Source of the DNA: Geothrix sp. 21YS21S-4
GTDB lineage: Bacteria; Acidobacteriota; Holophagae; Holophagales; Holophagaceae
Reading direction: 5' to 3'
DNA: 64,000 nucleotides
Assembly (NCBI RefSeq): GCF_030845995.1
Contig: NZ_CP132719.1
Location: 806,001-870,000, forward strand
The notes beneath the pieces are model-generated. The model worked only from the letters and a program-made list of their open reading frames with translations, made no database searches and was not told where the DNA came from. The translations under genes were made by a program, and so were the position numbers. This document shows positions 25,983 through 33,187 of the stretch, in pieces (positions within the stretch are counted from its first letter, which is position 1; each line of letters opens with the position of its first letter).

Positions 25983-27445
25983 TGACCGGCTTCGCTCAGG
26001 GGCTTCTGGATGCGCTCCTCCGGGATACGCATCTCATCACGCCCCAACTCTTCCTGATGGCTGTGGCCACGCTGATGCTGTGGCCCGGCGACCTCTTCTT
26101 CGACCGGTCGGAGAAGCACAAGTGGGCCTCGATCACCCTGGTGATCCTGGCGGCGACGGCCCTGCTGGTGGGGCGCGTTCCGGACGGCGAGGGCTTCTCC
26201 CGGATGTTCCGGATGGACGGCCTCACCCGGGGCTTCCAGATGCTGTGCATCCTCGGCGCCGCCGGCGCCGTGCTCCTCAGCATGAAGGTGCTCGACAGCC
26301 TCAAGCAGCAGACGGTGGAGTACTACGCCCTGATCCTGTTTTCCGTGGCGGGGATGCTGTTCCTGTGCGGAGCCTCCGATCTGATCTCCGTCTACTTCAG
26401 CATCGAGCTGATGGCCATCTGCATCTACATCCTGGTGGCCTACCTCCGCGACCGCGCCAACAGCGTGGAAGCCGGCATGAAGTACTTTCTGCTCGGGGCC
26501 TTCTCCAGCGGGATCCTGGTCTACGGCATCAGCCTGCTCTACGGCGCCGCCGGCGGCGTGACCACCAACCTCGCCGATCTCAACCAGGCCCTGGCCCTCA
26601 CGCCGACCACCAGCAACCTGCTGGTCTTCGCGGGCGTTCTGATGGTCCTCGTGGGGATGTCCTTCAAGGTGGCTGCGGTGCCCTTCCACATGTGGTCGCC
26701 GGACGCCTACGAGGGCGCTCCGACGCCCATCACCGCCTTCATGGCCACCGCGCCCAAGGCCGCGGCCCTGGCGGCCTTCCTCCGCGTTTTCGGCACGGGC
26801 TTCCACGGCGTATCCAGCGAGTGGGTCACGCCCCTCGCCTACATCGCCGGCGCCAGCATGATCCTCGGCAACGTGGCCGCCGTGAAGCAGGAGAGCATGA
26901 AGCGCCTGCTGGCCTATTCCAGCATCGCCCACGTGGGCTACATGCTGCTGGGCGTCCTGTCCGGCGATCCCAAGGCCGGCGCCCAGGCCGTGTGGCTCTA
27001 CATGCTCATCTACCTGGTGATGAACACCGGCGCCTTCGCGGTGGTGATCTACCTCCAGGGCAAGGGAGAGGGCGAGCGCATCGAGGATTTCAAGGGCCTG
27101 GGCCGCAAGCATCCGGTGTTGGCCTTCGCCATGATGATCTTCCTCCTCAGCCTCGCGGGCATTCCGCCGCTGGTGGGCTTCTTCGGGAAGTTCTACCTGT
27201 TCAAGCTGGCCATCGAGCAGGGCTTCGTCACCCTCACCGTCATCGCGCTCCTGACCAGCGCCATCAGCGCCTACTACTACCTGGGCGTGGTGAACCAGAT
27301 GTACTTCAAGGAGCCCGAGGGCGAAGCCGCCCCCATGAGCTCCGGGCAGATCTTCGTCGTGACCGTGGCCTGCACGCTGGTTCTGGTGGGCACCGCGTTC
27401 GGTCCCTGGCTGCTGGATTGGGCCGGCAGGATCTTCTTGATCTGA
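25982..27445 (+). CDS. nuoN: NADH-quinone oxidoreductase subunit N
   Basis: A 487-residue membrane subunit with about 14 helices, the pump nearest the quinone end. It has YFSIELMAICIYILVAYLRD, FKVAAVPFHMWSPDAYEGAP, SSIAHVGYMLLG and LSLAGIPPLVGFFGKFYLF, all standard for NuoN. It is the last gene of the complex I operon; a strong hairpin with a T-rich tail follows about 45 bases downstream. There is thus no room for nuoE, F or G in this locus. Confidence 0.97.
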   Translation: MTGFAQGLLDALLRDTHLITPQLFLMAVATLMLWPGDLFFDRSEKHKWASITLVILAATALLVGRVPDGEGFSRMFRMDGLTRGFQMLCILGAAGAVLLSMKVLDSLKQQTVEYYALILFSVAGMLFLCGASDLISVYFSIELMAICIYILVAYLRDRANSVEAGMKYFLLGAFSSGILVYGISLLYGAAGGVTTNLADLNQALALTPTTSNLLVFAGVLMVLVGMSFKVAAVPFHMWSPDAYEGAPTPITAFMATAPKAAALAAFLRVFGTGFHGVSSEWVTPLAYIAGASMILGNVAAVKQESMKRLLAYSSIAHVGYMLLGVLSGDPKAGAQAVWLYMLIYLVMNTGAFAVVIYLQGKGEGERIEDFKGLGRKHPVLAFAMMIFLLSLAGIPPLVGFFGKFYLFKLAIEQGFVTLTVIALLTSAISAYYYLGVVNQMYFKEPEGEAAPMSSGQIFVVTVACTLVLVGTAFGPWLLDWAGRIFLI

Positions 27446-27491
27446 GGCGGTCCGCGGGACCGCTCCGGTCCCTTGATCCAGGCTTACACTG

Positions 27492-27524
27492 AACGGCGCG
27501 GGGCGACCCGCGCCGTTTCTTTGT
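27492..27524 (+). terminator. Rho-independent terminator after nuoN
   Basis: A perfect 11-pair stem (AACGGCGCGGG at 27492-27502 with its complement at 27507-27517) closes a four-base loop and is followed by TCTTTGT. It separates the nuo operon from the ATP synthase genes, so those may be transcribed from partial read-through or from a separate promoter. Confidence 0.8.
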
Positions 27525-27534
27525 CGGAGTGGGC

Positions 27535-27828
27535 GTGATCTTCAAGCGGGGCGACGGGGTGGATCCCGGAGAGCGGGCGCTGTGGGGGGACCTCATGTCC
27601 CTCGGCCTCACGTTCCCCCTGTGCATCGCCCTGGGCTTCTTCCTGGGCCGGTGGATCGGCAGGGGATTCGGACATGCCGCCGTGGGGCAGTGGATCGGTC
27701 TGGTGTGGGGCATCGGGGCCGCCTTTTGGGAGTTGTACAAGGTGAACCGCCGGATGGGCCGCCGGGACCAGGAGGAACTGAAGCGCCTCCGCGAAGGGAA
27801 GGGGCCGGATGCGCGCGACCAGAGGTGA
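27535..27828 (+). CDS. atpZ: AtpZ/AtpI-like small membrane protein
   Basis: A 97-residue protein with two hydrophobic helices (about 20-40 and 50-68) separated by a short loop and followed by a basic tail. LSLGLTFPLCIALGFFLGRWIG resembles the first helix of AtpZ/AtpI-family proteins encoded just before ATP synthase subunit a, which help assemble the c-ring or import magnesium. GTG at 27535 is preferred because GGAG (27526-27529) lies five bases before it; a GTG two codons earlier is in frame. It overlaps the next gene by 20 bases. Position next to atpB supports the call; sequence similarity alone is modest. Confidence 0.7.
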   Translation: MIFKRGDGVDPGERALWGDLMSLGLTFPLCIALGFFLGRWIGRGFGHAAVGQWIGLVWGIGAAFWELYKVNRRMGRRDQEELKRLREGKGPDARDQR

Positions 27829-28207
27829 GGGGGAGGAGCACCTCCGCCGGGTCACGGGCGCCATGGTTGTCCTGGGGTTGGCGGGCATTCCCCTGTGGGG
27901 CCTGCTGCGCTCCTGGACCGCCGCCCTCGTCTTCGCCGTGGGAGGGATAGCCAGTCTGGTCTTCTGGAGCCTTCACCGCTTCCTGACCGGCCGGATGCTG
28001 ACCCCCTCGGTCCGCCGGAGATGGCTGTACGGCTTTCTTTCCCTGGGTAAACTGGCGTTGATCGCGCTGGTGCTGCGTGGGATGATGGCGAAATACCCGG
28101 CGGAAGCCCTGCCGCTGGCTGCGGGAATCCTCCTCTTCGTGGCCGGCATCCTCCTGGAAGCCCTGTGCCTGGCCTTCCGGAAACCCGAAGCCGCTCCGCC
28201 CGATTGA
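27809..28207 (+). CDS. atpI: ATP synthase subunit I-like membrane protein
   Basis: A 132-residue protein with four predicted membrane helices, no catalytic motif and basic ends. The number and spacing of helices and the location immediately before atpB fit the AtpI (ATP synthase I chain) family, which aids assembly of the c-ring. Its first 20 bases overlap the AtpZ-like gene. I cannot recognise a specific motif, so the name depends on context. It could also be an unrelated small membrane protein carried in the operon. Confidence 0.6.
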   Translation: MRATRGEGEEHLRRVTGAMVVLGLAGIPLWGLLRSWTAALVFAVGGIASLVFWSLHRFLTGRMLTPSVRRRWLYGFLSLGKLALIALVLRGMMAKYPAEALPLAAGILLFVAGILLEALCLAFRKPEAAPPD

Positions 28208-28219
28208 GGTCCGACCGAA

Positions 28220-28951
28220 ATGGAACACCACGCATCGTTGCTCGCCCAGTGGCTCACCCAGGTGCTGCACCTGGCTCGGCACCCCTGGCCCGGCTTCGCC
28301 CATGGCGCGCCCCTGTCGCTTCTGGAGCGCTACGACCACCTCCTGAACGCGACCCTGGCCGCCCTGCTTGCCATGGCGATCACCACCCTCGTGCGGAAGA
28401 ACCTCGCCCGCATTCCCGGCCCCCTCCAGCAGACCTTCGAAGGCGTGGTCGGCGGGCTGAAGGACATGATCAACGACAACATCGCCCACCACGGCGAGCG
28501 CTACCTGCCCTTCATCGGGACCATGGCCCTGTTCGTCTTCTTCAACAACCTCTTCGGTCTCCTGCCCGCCCTCAGCCCCGGCACCAGCAACTGGAACGTC
28601 ACCCTGGGCGCGGCCCTGGTGGTGTTCGGCTACTACAACTTCCACGGGATGAAGGAGCAGGGCTTCGTCAAGTACTGGGCCCACTTCGCCGGTCCCATCT
28701 GGTGGCTGGCGCCCCTGATGTTCCCCCTGGAGATCCTGGGCCTGCTCAGCCGCATTCTCAGCCACTCCCTCCGTCTCTTCGGAAACATCGCCGGCGAGCA
28801 TGTGGTGGCGGGCATCTTCTTCGGCCTGATGCCCATCCTGCTCCCCGTTCCCATGATGTTCCTGGGGCTGTTCTTCGGCCTGATCCAGACCTTCGTGTTC
28901 ACGATGCTCGCCACGATCTACCTGAGCGGAGCCGTATCCCACGAGCATTGA
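28220..28951 (+). CDS. atpB: ATP synthase F0 subunit a
   Basis: A 243-residue membrane subunit. It contains the diagnostic LSHSLRLFGNIAGEHVV block with the essential Arg that faces the c-ring, and the C-terminal QTFVFTMLATIYLSGAVSHEH helix with the conserved Gln. The FNNLFGLLPALSPGTSNWN segment is also typical. It forms the proton half-channels. A 174-base gap with a strong hairpin separates it from atpE. The b, delta and F1 subunits are not encoded here, so the ATP synthase genes are split between loci, as in several other bacterial lineages such as Geobacter. Confidence 0.96.
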   Translation: MEHHASLLAQWLTQVLHLARHPWPGFAHGAPLSLLERYDHLLNATLAALLAMAITTLVRKNLARIPGPLQQTFEGVVGGLKDMINDNIAHHGERYLPFIGTMALFVFFNNLFGLLPALSPGTSNWNVTLGAALVVFGYYNFHGMKEQGFVKYWAHFAGPIWWLAPLMFPLEILGLLSRILSHSLRLFGNIAGEHVVAGIFFGLMPILLPVPMMFLGLFFGLIQTFVFTMLATIYLSGAVSHEH

Positions 28952-28957
28952 TGCTGT

Positions 28958-28995
28958 CCGGGGGGCGCCCGCTTTGCGGGCGGAGGCCCCCCCGG
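28958..28995 (+). other. Strong two-part hairpin between atpB and atpE
   Basis: CCGGGGGG (28958-28965) pairs with CCCCCCGG (28988-28995), and inside it CGCCCGC (28966-28972) pairs with GCGGGCG (28976-28982) around a TTT loop, leaving a five-base bulge. There is no T-tract after it, so it is not a typical terminator. It may stabilise or help process the atpE message, which must be translated about ten times more than atpB. The rest of the 174-base gap shows no gene. Confidence 0.6.
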
Positions 28996-29125
28996 AGCCC
29001 CCCGGCGCGTCACCCAGGCAGAGCCTGGTTGCCACGCCAGCCCCCACGACCGCCCTTCGATCCGTCTTTCCCTTAACCGTCCCCGGGATTCCGAACCCCG
29101 CGGACACGCTTCAAGGAGCAGTCCC

Positions 29126-29425
29126 ATGAAGAAGTTCCTCACCACCGCCTTCCTGTTCACCCTGGCCGCCGTCGCCTTCGCGCAGGGCGCCCCCGTGGTG
29201 GTTCAGAAGAGCCTGTTCGAAGGCCAGTTCGTGGCCCACCTCTCCCTCGCCATCGCGGCCGCCGGCTGCGGTCTGGCCCAGGGCAAGGCCGTGGTCGCCG
29301 CCTGCGAGGGCGTGGCCCGCAATCCCCAGGCCGCCGGCAACATCCGCACCACGATGATCATCGGCCTGGCCCTCATCGAGGCCCTCGTGATCTACGTGCT
29401 CGTCGCCGCCTTCGCCATCAAGTAG
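29126..29425 (+). CDS. atpE: ATP synthase F0 subunit c, with signal-like N-terminus
   Basis: A 99-residue c-ring subunit: an N-terminal hydrophobic segment ending AFAQ that looks like a cleavable signal (about 1-20), then two helices joined by the polar loop ARNPQA. The ion-binding Glu is in GLALIEALVIY. Compared with the sodium-type c subunit of Ilyobacter, the Gln of helix 1 and the Tyr after the Glu are kept, but the Ser-Thr pair following the Glu is replaced by Ala-Leu, so proton coupling is more likely (inference). AAGGAG lies eight bases before the start. A terminator follows directly. Confidence 0.95.
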   Translation: MKKFLTTAFLFTLAAVAFAQGAPVVVQKSLFEGQFVAHLSLAIAAAGCGLAQGKAVVAACEGVARNPQAAGNIRTTMIIGLALIEALVIYVLVAAFAIK

Positions 29426-29444
29426 GCCCGATCCGCGCACGCCC

Positions 29445-29472
29445 AAGGGCGCCCCTCGGGGCGCCCTTTTTT
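29445..29472 (+). terminator. Rho-independent terminator after atpE
   Basis: AGGGCGCCCC (29446-29455) and its complement (29458-29467) form a ten-pair stem with a two-base loop, followed by TTTTT. It closes the atpB-atpE unit. Confidence 0.88.
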
Positions 29473-29499
29473 CATGATTTCCCCGCGGGGCCGATCAGA

Positions 29500-30681
29500 A
29501 TGCTGGACGCTATGCGAAACGAATCCCTCTTCCCCATGCCCCCGGAGATCACCCAGGTCATCCTGGGGGGCGGGTCCCCCATCGATCTGGATGGCCTGCG
29601 GATCCAGTCCCACGACGAGGCCTGGAACTTCGCCCTCAACTACGGCTACGACATGAGCATCCCCAGCCAGTGGGCGCGGGTGGTGAAGGTCTACGAGGAC
29701 GCCATCGATTTCCTGGAAGGCGTGGTCCTGGAAGGGACGGACCTCCACGTGCCCCACGAGTTGCGGACGCTGGGCGATCCGCTGGATCTCCTCGTATGGG
29801 CGTCGGAGCGGCCCCGTACCTTGGACGGGCGCTGGTCCTGCGCCGTCCTGCGGGTGATGCACACCCTCTTCCACGTGGACCACAACGTGAACCTGCGGTA
29901 TCTCCCGGAGATCCAGCGCCAGGTCTTCGACCGCTACGACCAGTACCTGGTGTGCGAGGACGGGCGGTGGTGCCTGCGGGGGGCCTACGACGTGCCGCTG
30001 GTGACGGTGGAGCGGAAGGAGAACAAGGACCGCGTGTCCATGCTCCTGAAGATGCTGCACAAGCCCGAGAACGTGGCGGAGACCATCTACGACCAGATCG
30101 GGATCCGCCTGGTGGCCGAGGACCAGCTGGGCGTCCTGATGGTCATCCGCTTCCTGCTGGACCACCACGTCCTGATGCCCACCCACATCAAGCCCAGCCG
30201 CAGCCGGAACCTGATGATCGACCTGGAGGCCCTGGCCGCCTGGACCGAGGCCATGCCCCCGCTCTTCCAGGTCTACGACCTCAGTTCCGAGGAGCGCCGG
30301 GCCCTCAGCCACACCCTGGCCCTGAAGCCGGGGAGCCAGGAGCAGAATCCCTTTTCCAGCAAGGATTACTCCGCCGTCCAGTTCACGGCCCGCACCCTGA
30401 TCCGCCTTCCCGGGCCAGCGGCCCCAGCCCTGGAGAGCGTCCAAAAGCGGCTGGAGAGCCTGGGACGATCGGATTTGGTCGATCTTGCCCGCATCCCGGA
30501 GTTGATCCAGGAACAGGAGGAGTTTACGTTCTTTTTTGCACATGAAGTCCAAGTGATGGAACAATCGGGGTTTCAAAGCTCACGATCCGGTCCTGCATCC
30601 CATTCGGAATACAAACAGCGCCAGCGGGACGCTGCGCGGCGCAGGGTGCTTCAGGGAATTCTTCAGGAGGAACCATGTTGA
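29500..30681 (+). CDS. Uncharacterised protein with RelA/SpoT-like nucleotidyltransferase residues
   Basis: A 393-residue cytoplasmic protein without membrane segments. I recall a conserved uncharacterised family of this shape in deltaproteobacterial predators (possibly TIGR04552), but cannot verify it. Residues 173-203 resemble the (p)ppGpp synthetase core: Lys176, Ser180 and Lys184 spaced as in the K-x3-S-x3-K of RelA/SpoT, then Asp198 and Arg203 in DQIGIRLV, spaced like the magnesium-binding D-x4-R. A later IDLEAL (Glu243) could be the catalytic Glu. The Gly-Tyr-x-Ser-x-His segment that stacks the nucleotide is not evident, so activity may be altered or lost. It overlaps the anti-sigma antagonist gene by 7 bases. 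A second start at 29512 is possible. Confidence 0.7.
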   Translation: MLDAMRNESLFPMPPEITQVILGGGSPIDLDGLRIQSHDEAWNFALNYGYDMSIPSQWARVVKVYEDAIDFLEGVVLEGTDLHVPHELRTLGDPLDLLVWASERPRTLDGRWSCAVLRVMHTLFHVDHNVNLRYLPEIQRQVFDRYDQYLVCEDGRWCLRGAYDVPLVTVERKENKDRVSMLLKMLHKPENVAETIYDQIGIRLVAEDQLGVLMVIRFLLDHHVLMPTHIKPSRSRNLMIDLEALAAWTEAMPPLFQVYDLSSEERRALSHTLALKPGSQEQNPFSSKDYSAVQFTARTLIRLPGPAAPALESVQKRLESLGRSDLVDLARIPELIQEQEEFTFFFAHEVQVMEQSGFQSSRSGPASHSEYKQRQRDAARRRVLQGILQEEPC

Positions 30682-31013
30682 ACATCCAGACCCGCCAAGA
30701 GGGCGTCGCCTCGGTGGTGTCGATTCAGGGGAAGGTCAATTTCGAAGTGACCGCCCAGCTGAGGGACGTGATCCGGGAGACCGTCGCGACGGTGCAGCCC
30801 AAGCTCCTGGTGATCAACCTGGAGGGCGTCAGCTTCATCGACTCGTCGGGCCTGGGCCTCCTCGTGGCCGCCCGCAACAGCGTGGACAAGTCCGGCGGCA
30901 AGCTGCACCTGTGCTGCCTGCCCGCGCCGGTCAAGAAGACCTTCGACCAGACCAACCTCACCAACTACTTCTCCATCTTCTCCACGGAACAGGACGCCCT
31001 GCGGGGCGCCTGA
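30675..31013 (+). CDS. STAS-domain anti-sigma factor antagonist (SpoIIAA/RsbV type)
   Basis: A 112-residue single STAS domain. The phosphorylation loop VSFIDSSGLGLLVAARN places the acceptor at Ser57/Ser58, the same spacing as Ser58 of SpoIIAA. Such proteins bind an RsbW-type kinase when unphosphorylated, freeing a sigma factor or another target. AGGAGG precedes the start and the gene overlaps the RelA-like gene. The next gene encodes a phosphatase of the class that dephosphorylates these antagonists. No RsbW kinase or sigma factor gene is adjacent, so the partners must be encoded elsewhere. Confidence 0.93.
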   Translation: MLNIQTRQEGVASVVSIQGKVNFEVTAQLRDVIRETVATVQPKLLVINLEGVSFIDSSGLGLLVAARNSVDKSGGKLHLCCLPAPVKKTFDQTNLTNYFSIFSTEQDALRGA

Positions 31014-31042
31014 GCGGGCACCTTCCCACCTGAGGAACCGGC

Positions 31043-32215
31043 ATGGGCAAGGGCGTAGTCCTGGTCGTGGACGATGAAGCACCGATCCGGGACATTCTGA
31101 CTTTCTACCTCAAGCGAGCGGGTTACCAGGTCCTGACGGCCGGGCACGGCGTGGAAGCTCTGGAGGAGATGGGCCGGGTGCGGCCCGATCTCATCATCTC
31201 GGATCTCCGCATGCCCGAGATGCCCGGGGACGAGCTGTGTAAGCGGGTGAAGAGCGATCCCGCCACCCAGGACGTGTACTTCATCATCCTGTCCGCCCTG
31301 GATGGAACGGCCACCCGGATCGGCGGCCTGTCGCTGGGCGCGGACGACATGATCCCCAAGCCCTTCCACGCGCAGGAGGTCCTTGCCAAAGTGGATTCCA
31401 CCTTCCGCCTCATTGCGATGCAGAAGGAGATCAAGCGCCAGAACAAGGAGCTGACGGCCTTCCAGGAGCGCGTGCGCGAGGAGATGGAACTGGCGGCGGC
31501 GCTGCAGATGGGCCTGCTTCCCAAGCTCCCCGGCGAAGCCCCGGGCTCGCACTACACCCACCGCTATTTGCCCGCCGCGGGGATCGGCGGGGACGTCTAC
31601 GCGATCCTGCCCCTTCCCGACGGATCCACGGCGCTGATGATCGCGGACGTGAGCGGCCACGGCGTCACCGCGGCGCTCATCTCGGCGATGGTGAAGACCT
31701 CCTTCGAGAACCAGGTGCGGCTGGGCGGCGAGCCCCTGGCCTGGGCCCAGGGGATGAACGAGGACCTCTGCCGGTCCACGCTGGCGGAGCAGTTCGCCAC
31801 CGCCTGGCTGGGGCGCCTGGAGCCGACGGCGGACCGCCTGCGCTACGTGGTCGCGGGCCACTGCGCGCCCCTGCGGATCGTCCGGGGCGCCCGCGGCGGG
31901 CTCCAGCGGTCCGAGGTGCTGCGCGGGAAGGGCTTCATGCTGGGCCTGGATCCCACGCTTCCCTTCACGGAGCACGAGACGGAGTTTCTGCCGGAAGACC
32001 GGCTGGTGCTCTATACCGACGGGCTGGTGGAAGTGGAGCGCGAGGACCGCGTCATGCTGGAGGAGGGCGGCCTGCGCCGCATCTGCGCGGAACTGCCCGT
32101 GGGCCCCGAGGAGGCCGCGGACGCCGTCGTCGCCCAGGCGCGGGCCTTCAACAGTCCCGCGCCCTTCGTGGACGACGTCACCCTGGTCGTCCTGGATCGA
32201 AAGCCCCGCCCGTAA
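31043..32215 (+). CDS. Response regulator fused to PP2C-type phosphatase (RsbU/SpoIIE family)
   Basis: A 390-residue protein: receiver domain about 1-125 (DDE at 10-12, phospho-acceptor Asp54 in LIISDLRMPEMPG, Lys106), a helical linker rich in Glu/Lys/Gln (125-160), and a PP2C/SpoIIE domain about 165-388. The metal-binding residues are visible in IGGDVYAI, IADVSGHGVTAALIS and PFVDDVTLVVL. It should dephosphorylate a STAS antagonist, almost certainly the product of the preceding gene 29 bases upstream, when its receiver is phosphorylated by an unknown histidine kinase. This layout is common in deltaproteobacteria and acidobacteria. Confidence 0.93.
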   Translation: MGKGVVLVVDDEAPIRDILTFYLKRAGYQVLTAGHGVEALEEMGRVRPDLIISDLRMPEMPGDELCKRVKSDPATQDVYFIILSALDGTATRIGGLSLGADDMIPKPFHAQEVLAKVDSTFRLIAMQKEIKRQNKELTAFQERVREEMELAAALQMGLLPKLPGEAPGSHYTHRYLPAAGIGGDVYAILPLPDGSTALMIADVSGHGVTAALISAMVKTSFENQVRLGGEPLAWAQGMNEDLCRSTLAEQFATAWLGRLEPTADRLRYVVAGHCAPLRIVRGARGGLQRSEVLRGKGFMLGLDPTLPFTEHETEFLPEDRLVLYTDGLVEVEREDRVMLEEGGLRRICAELPVGPEEAADAVVAQARAFNSPAPFVDDVTLVVLDRKPRP

Positions 32216-32221
32216 CGCCCG

Positions 32222-33157
32222 CTACAGCTCCTTGAGGGTGGCCGCGATGCCGGCCTCCAACTCCGTGAAGGGCGCCGTGAAGCCCGCGGCGCGCAGGCTC
32301 CGCACGTCCGCCTGGGTGAAGCTCTGGTACTTGCCGCGCAGGACCTCGGGGAACGGGATGTACTCGATGCGTCCCCGGCCCAGGTGGGCGATGAGGGTCC
32401 GGGCGATGTCGTTGAAGCTGCGGGCCCGGCCCGTCCCCGCGTTGTGGATGCCCTTCGCCATGGTCCCGCCGCCGAAGTGCAGGTTGATGGCCACCACGTC
32501 GCCCACGAAGACGAAGTCGCGCTCCTGGTCGCCGTTCCCGTAGCCGTCGGTTCCCTCGAACAGGCGGCACACGCCCTCCTCCTTGAGCTGGCGGAGAAGC
32601 TGGTGGAGGACCGACATCATCCGTCCCTTGTGGTCCTCCCGCGGGCCGAAGACGTTGAAGTAGCGCAGGCCCACCACGGGACTCTGGATGGCGGGAAGGA
32701 GGCTACGGACGTGCTGGTCGAAGGCCAGTTTGGAGTAGCCGTAGACGTTGAGGGGCCCCTCGTTCGCGGGGATGGGCTCGAAATCGGGACTGGCGCCGTA
32801 GGTGGCCGCGCTGCTGGCGTAGACCAGGGGCGCCTTCCGCGCCAGGCACCAGTGGAGCAGGGCCCTGGAGTCTCCGTAGTTGTTCTCCATCATGTAGCGG
32901 CCGTCGGCTTCCATGGTGTCGGAGCAGGCCCCGTTGTGGAACACGGCTTCGGGCTGGAGGTCCAGAGTTCCGGCGTCCAGGCGGGCGCGGAACTCGCGCT
33001 TGTCCATGTAGTCCGCCAGCGTGAGGTCCGCCAGGTTCCGGGCTTTCTCGGCGCGCGCCAGGTTGTCCACCACCAGGATGTCCGTGTGCCCGCGCCGGTT
33101 CAGCTCCCGCACCAGGTTGCTGCCCACGAATCCCGCGCCGCCCGTGACGATGAACAT
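32222..33157 (-). CDS. hldD: ADP-L-glycero-D-manno-heptose-6-epimerase
   Basis: A 311-residue extended short-chain dehydrogenase. The nucleotide-binding site is IVTGGAGFVGSNLVREL, the catalytic region SSAATYG and NVYGYSKLAFD (YxxxK), and FHNGACSDTMEADG and GLRYFNVFGPREDHKG are HldD-specific blocks. It converts ADP-D-glycero-D-manno-heptose to the L-glycero form used in the lipopolysaccharide inner core. ATG at 33157 follows GAGGAG at good spacing; a GTG two codons upstream would lack a site. It is the last gene of a minus-strand cluster that includes a GT9 heptosyltransferase-like enzyme, consistent with a heptose-containing core. It converges with the phosphatase gene, leaving 6 bases. Confidence 0.95.
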   Translation of the reverse strand: MFIVTGGAGFVGSNLVRELNRRGHTDILVVDNLARAEKARNLADLTLADYMDKREFRARLDAGTLDLQPEAVFHNGACSDTMEADGRYMMENNYGDSRALLHWCLARKAPLVYASSAATYGASPDFEPIPANEGPLNVYGYSKLAFDQHVRSLLPAIQSPVVGLRYFNVFGPREDHKGRMMSVLHQLLRQLKEEGVCRLFEGTDGYGNGDQERDFVFVGDVVAINLHFGGGTMAKGIHNAGTGRARSFNDIARTLIAHLGRGRIEYIPFPEVLRGKYQSFTQADVRSLRAAGFTAPFTELEAGIAATLKEL

Positions 33158-33187
33158 GCCCACTCCTCTTCCGTTCCAGGATAGCGA

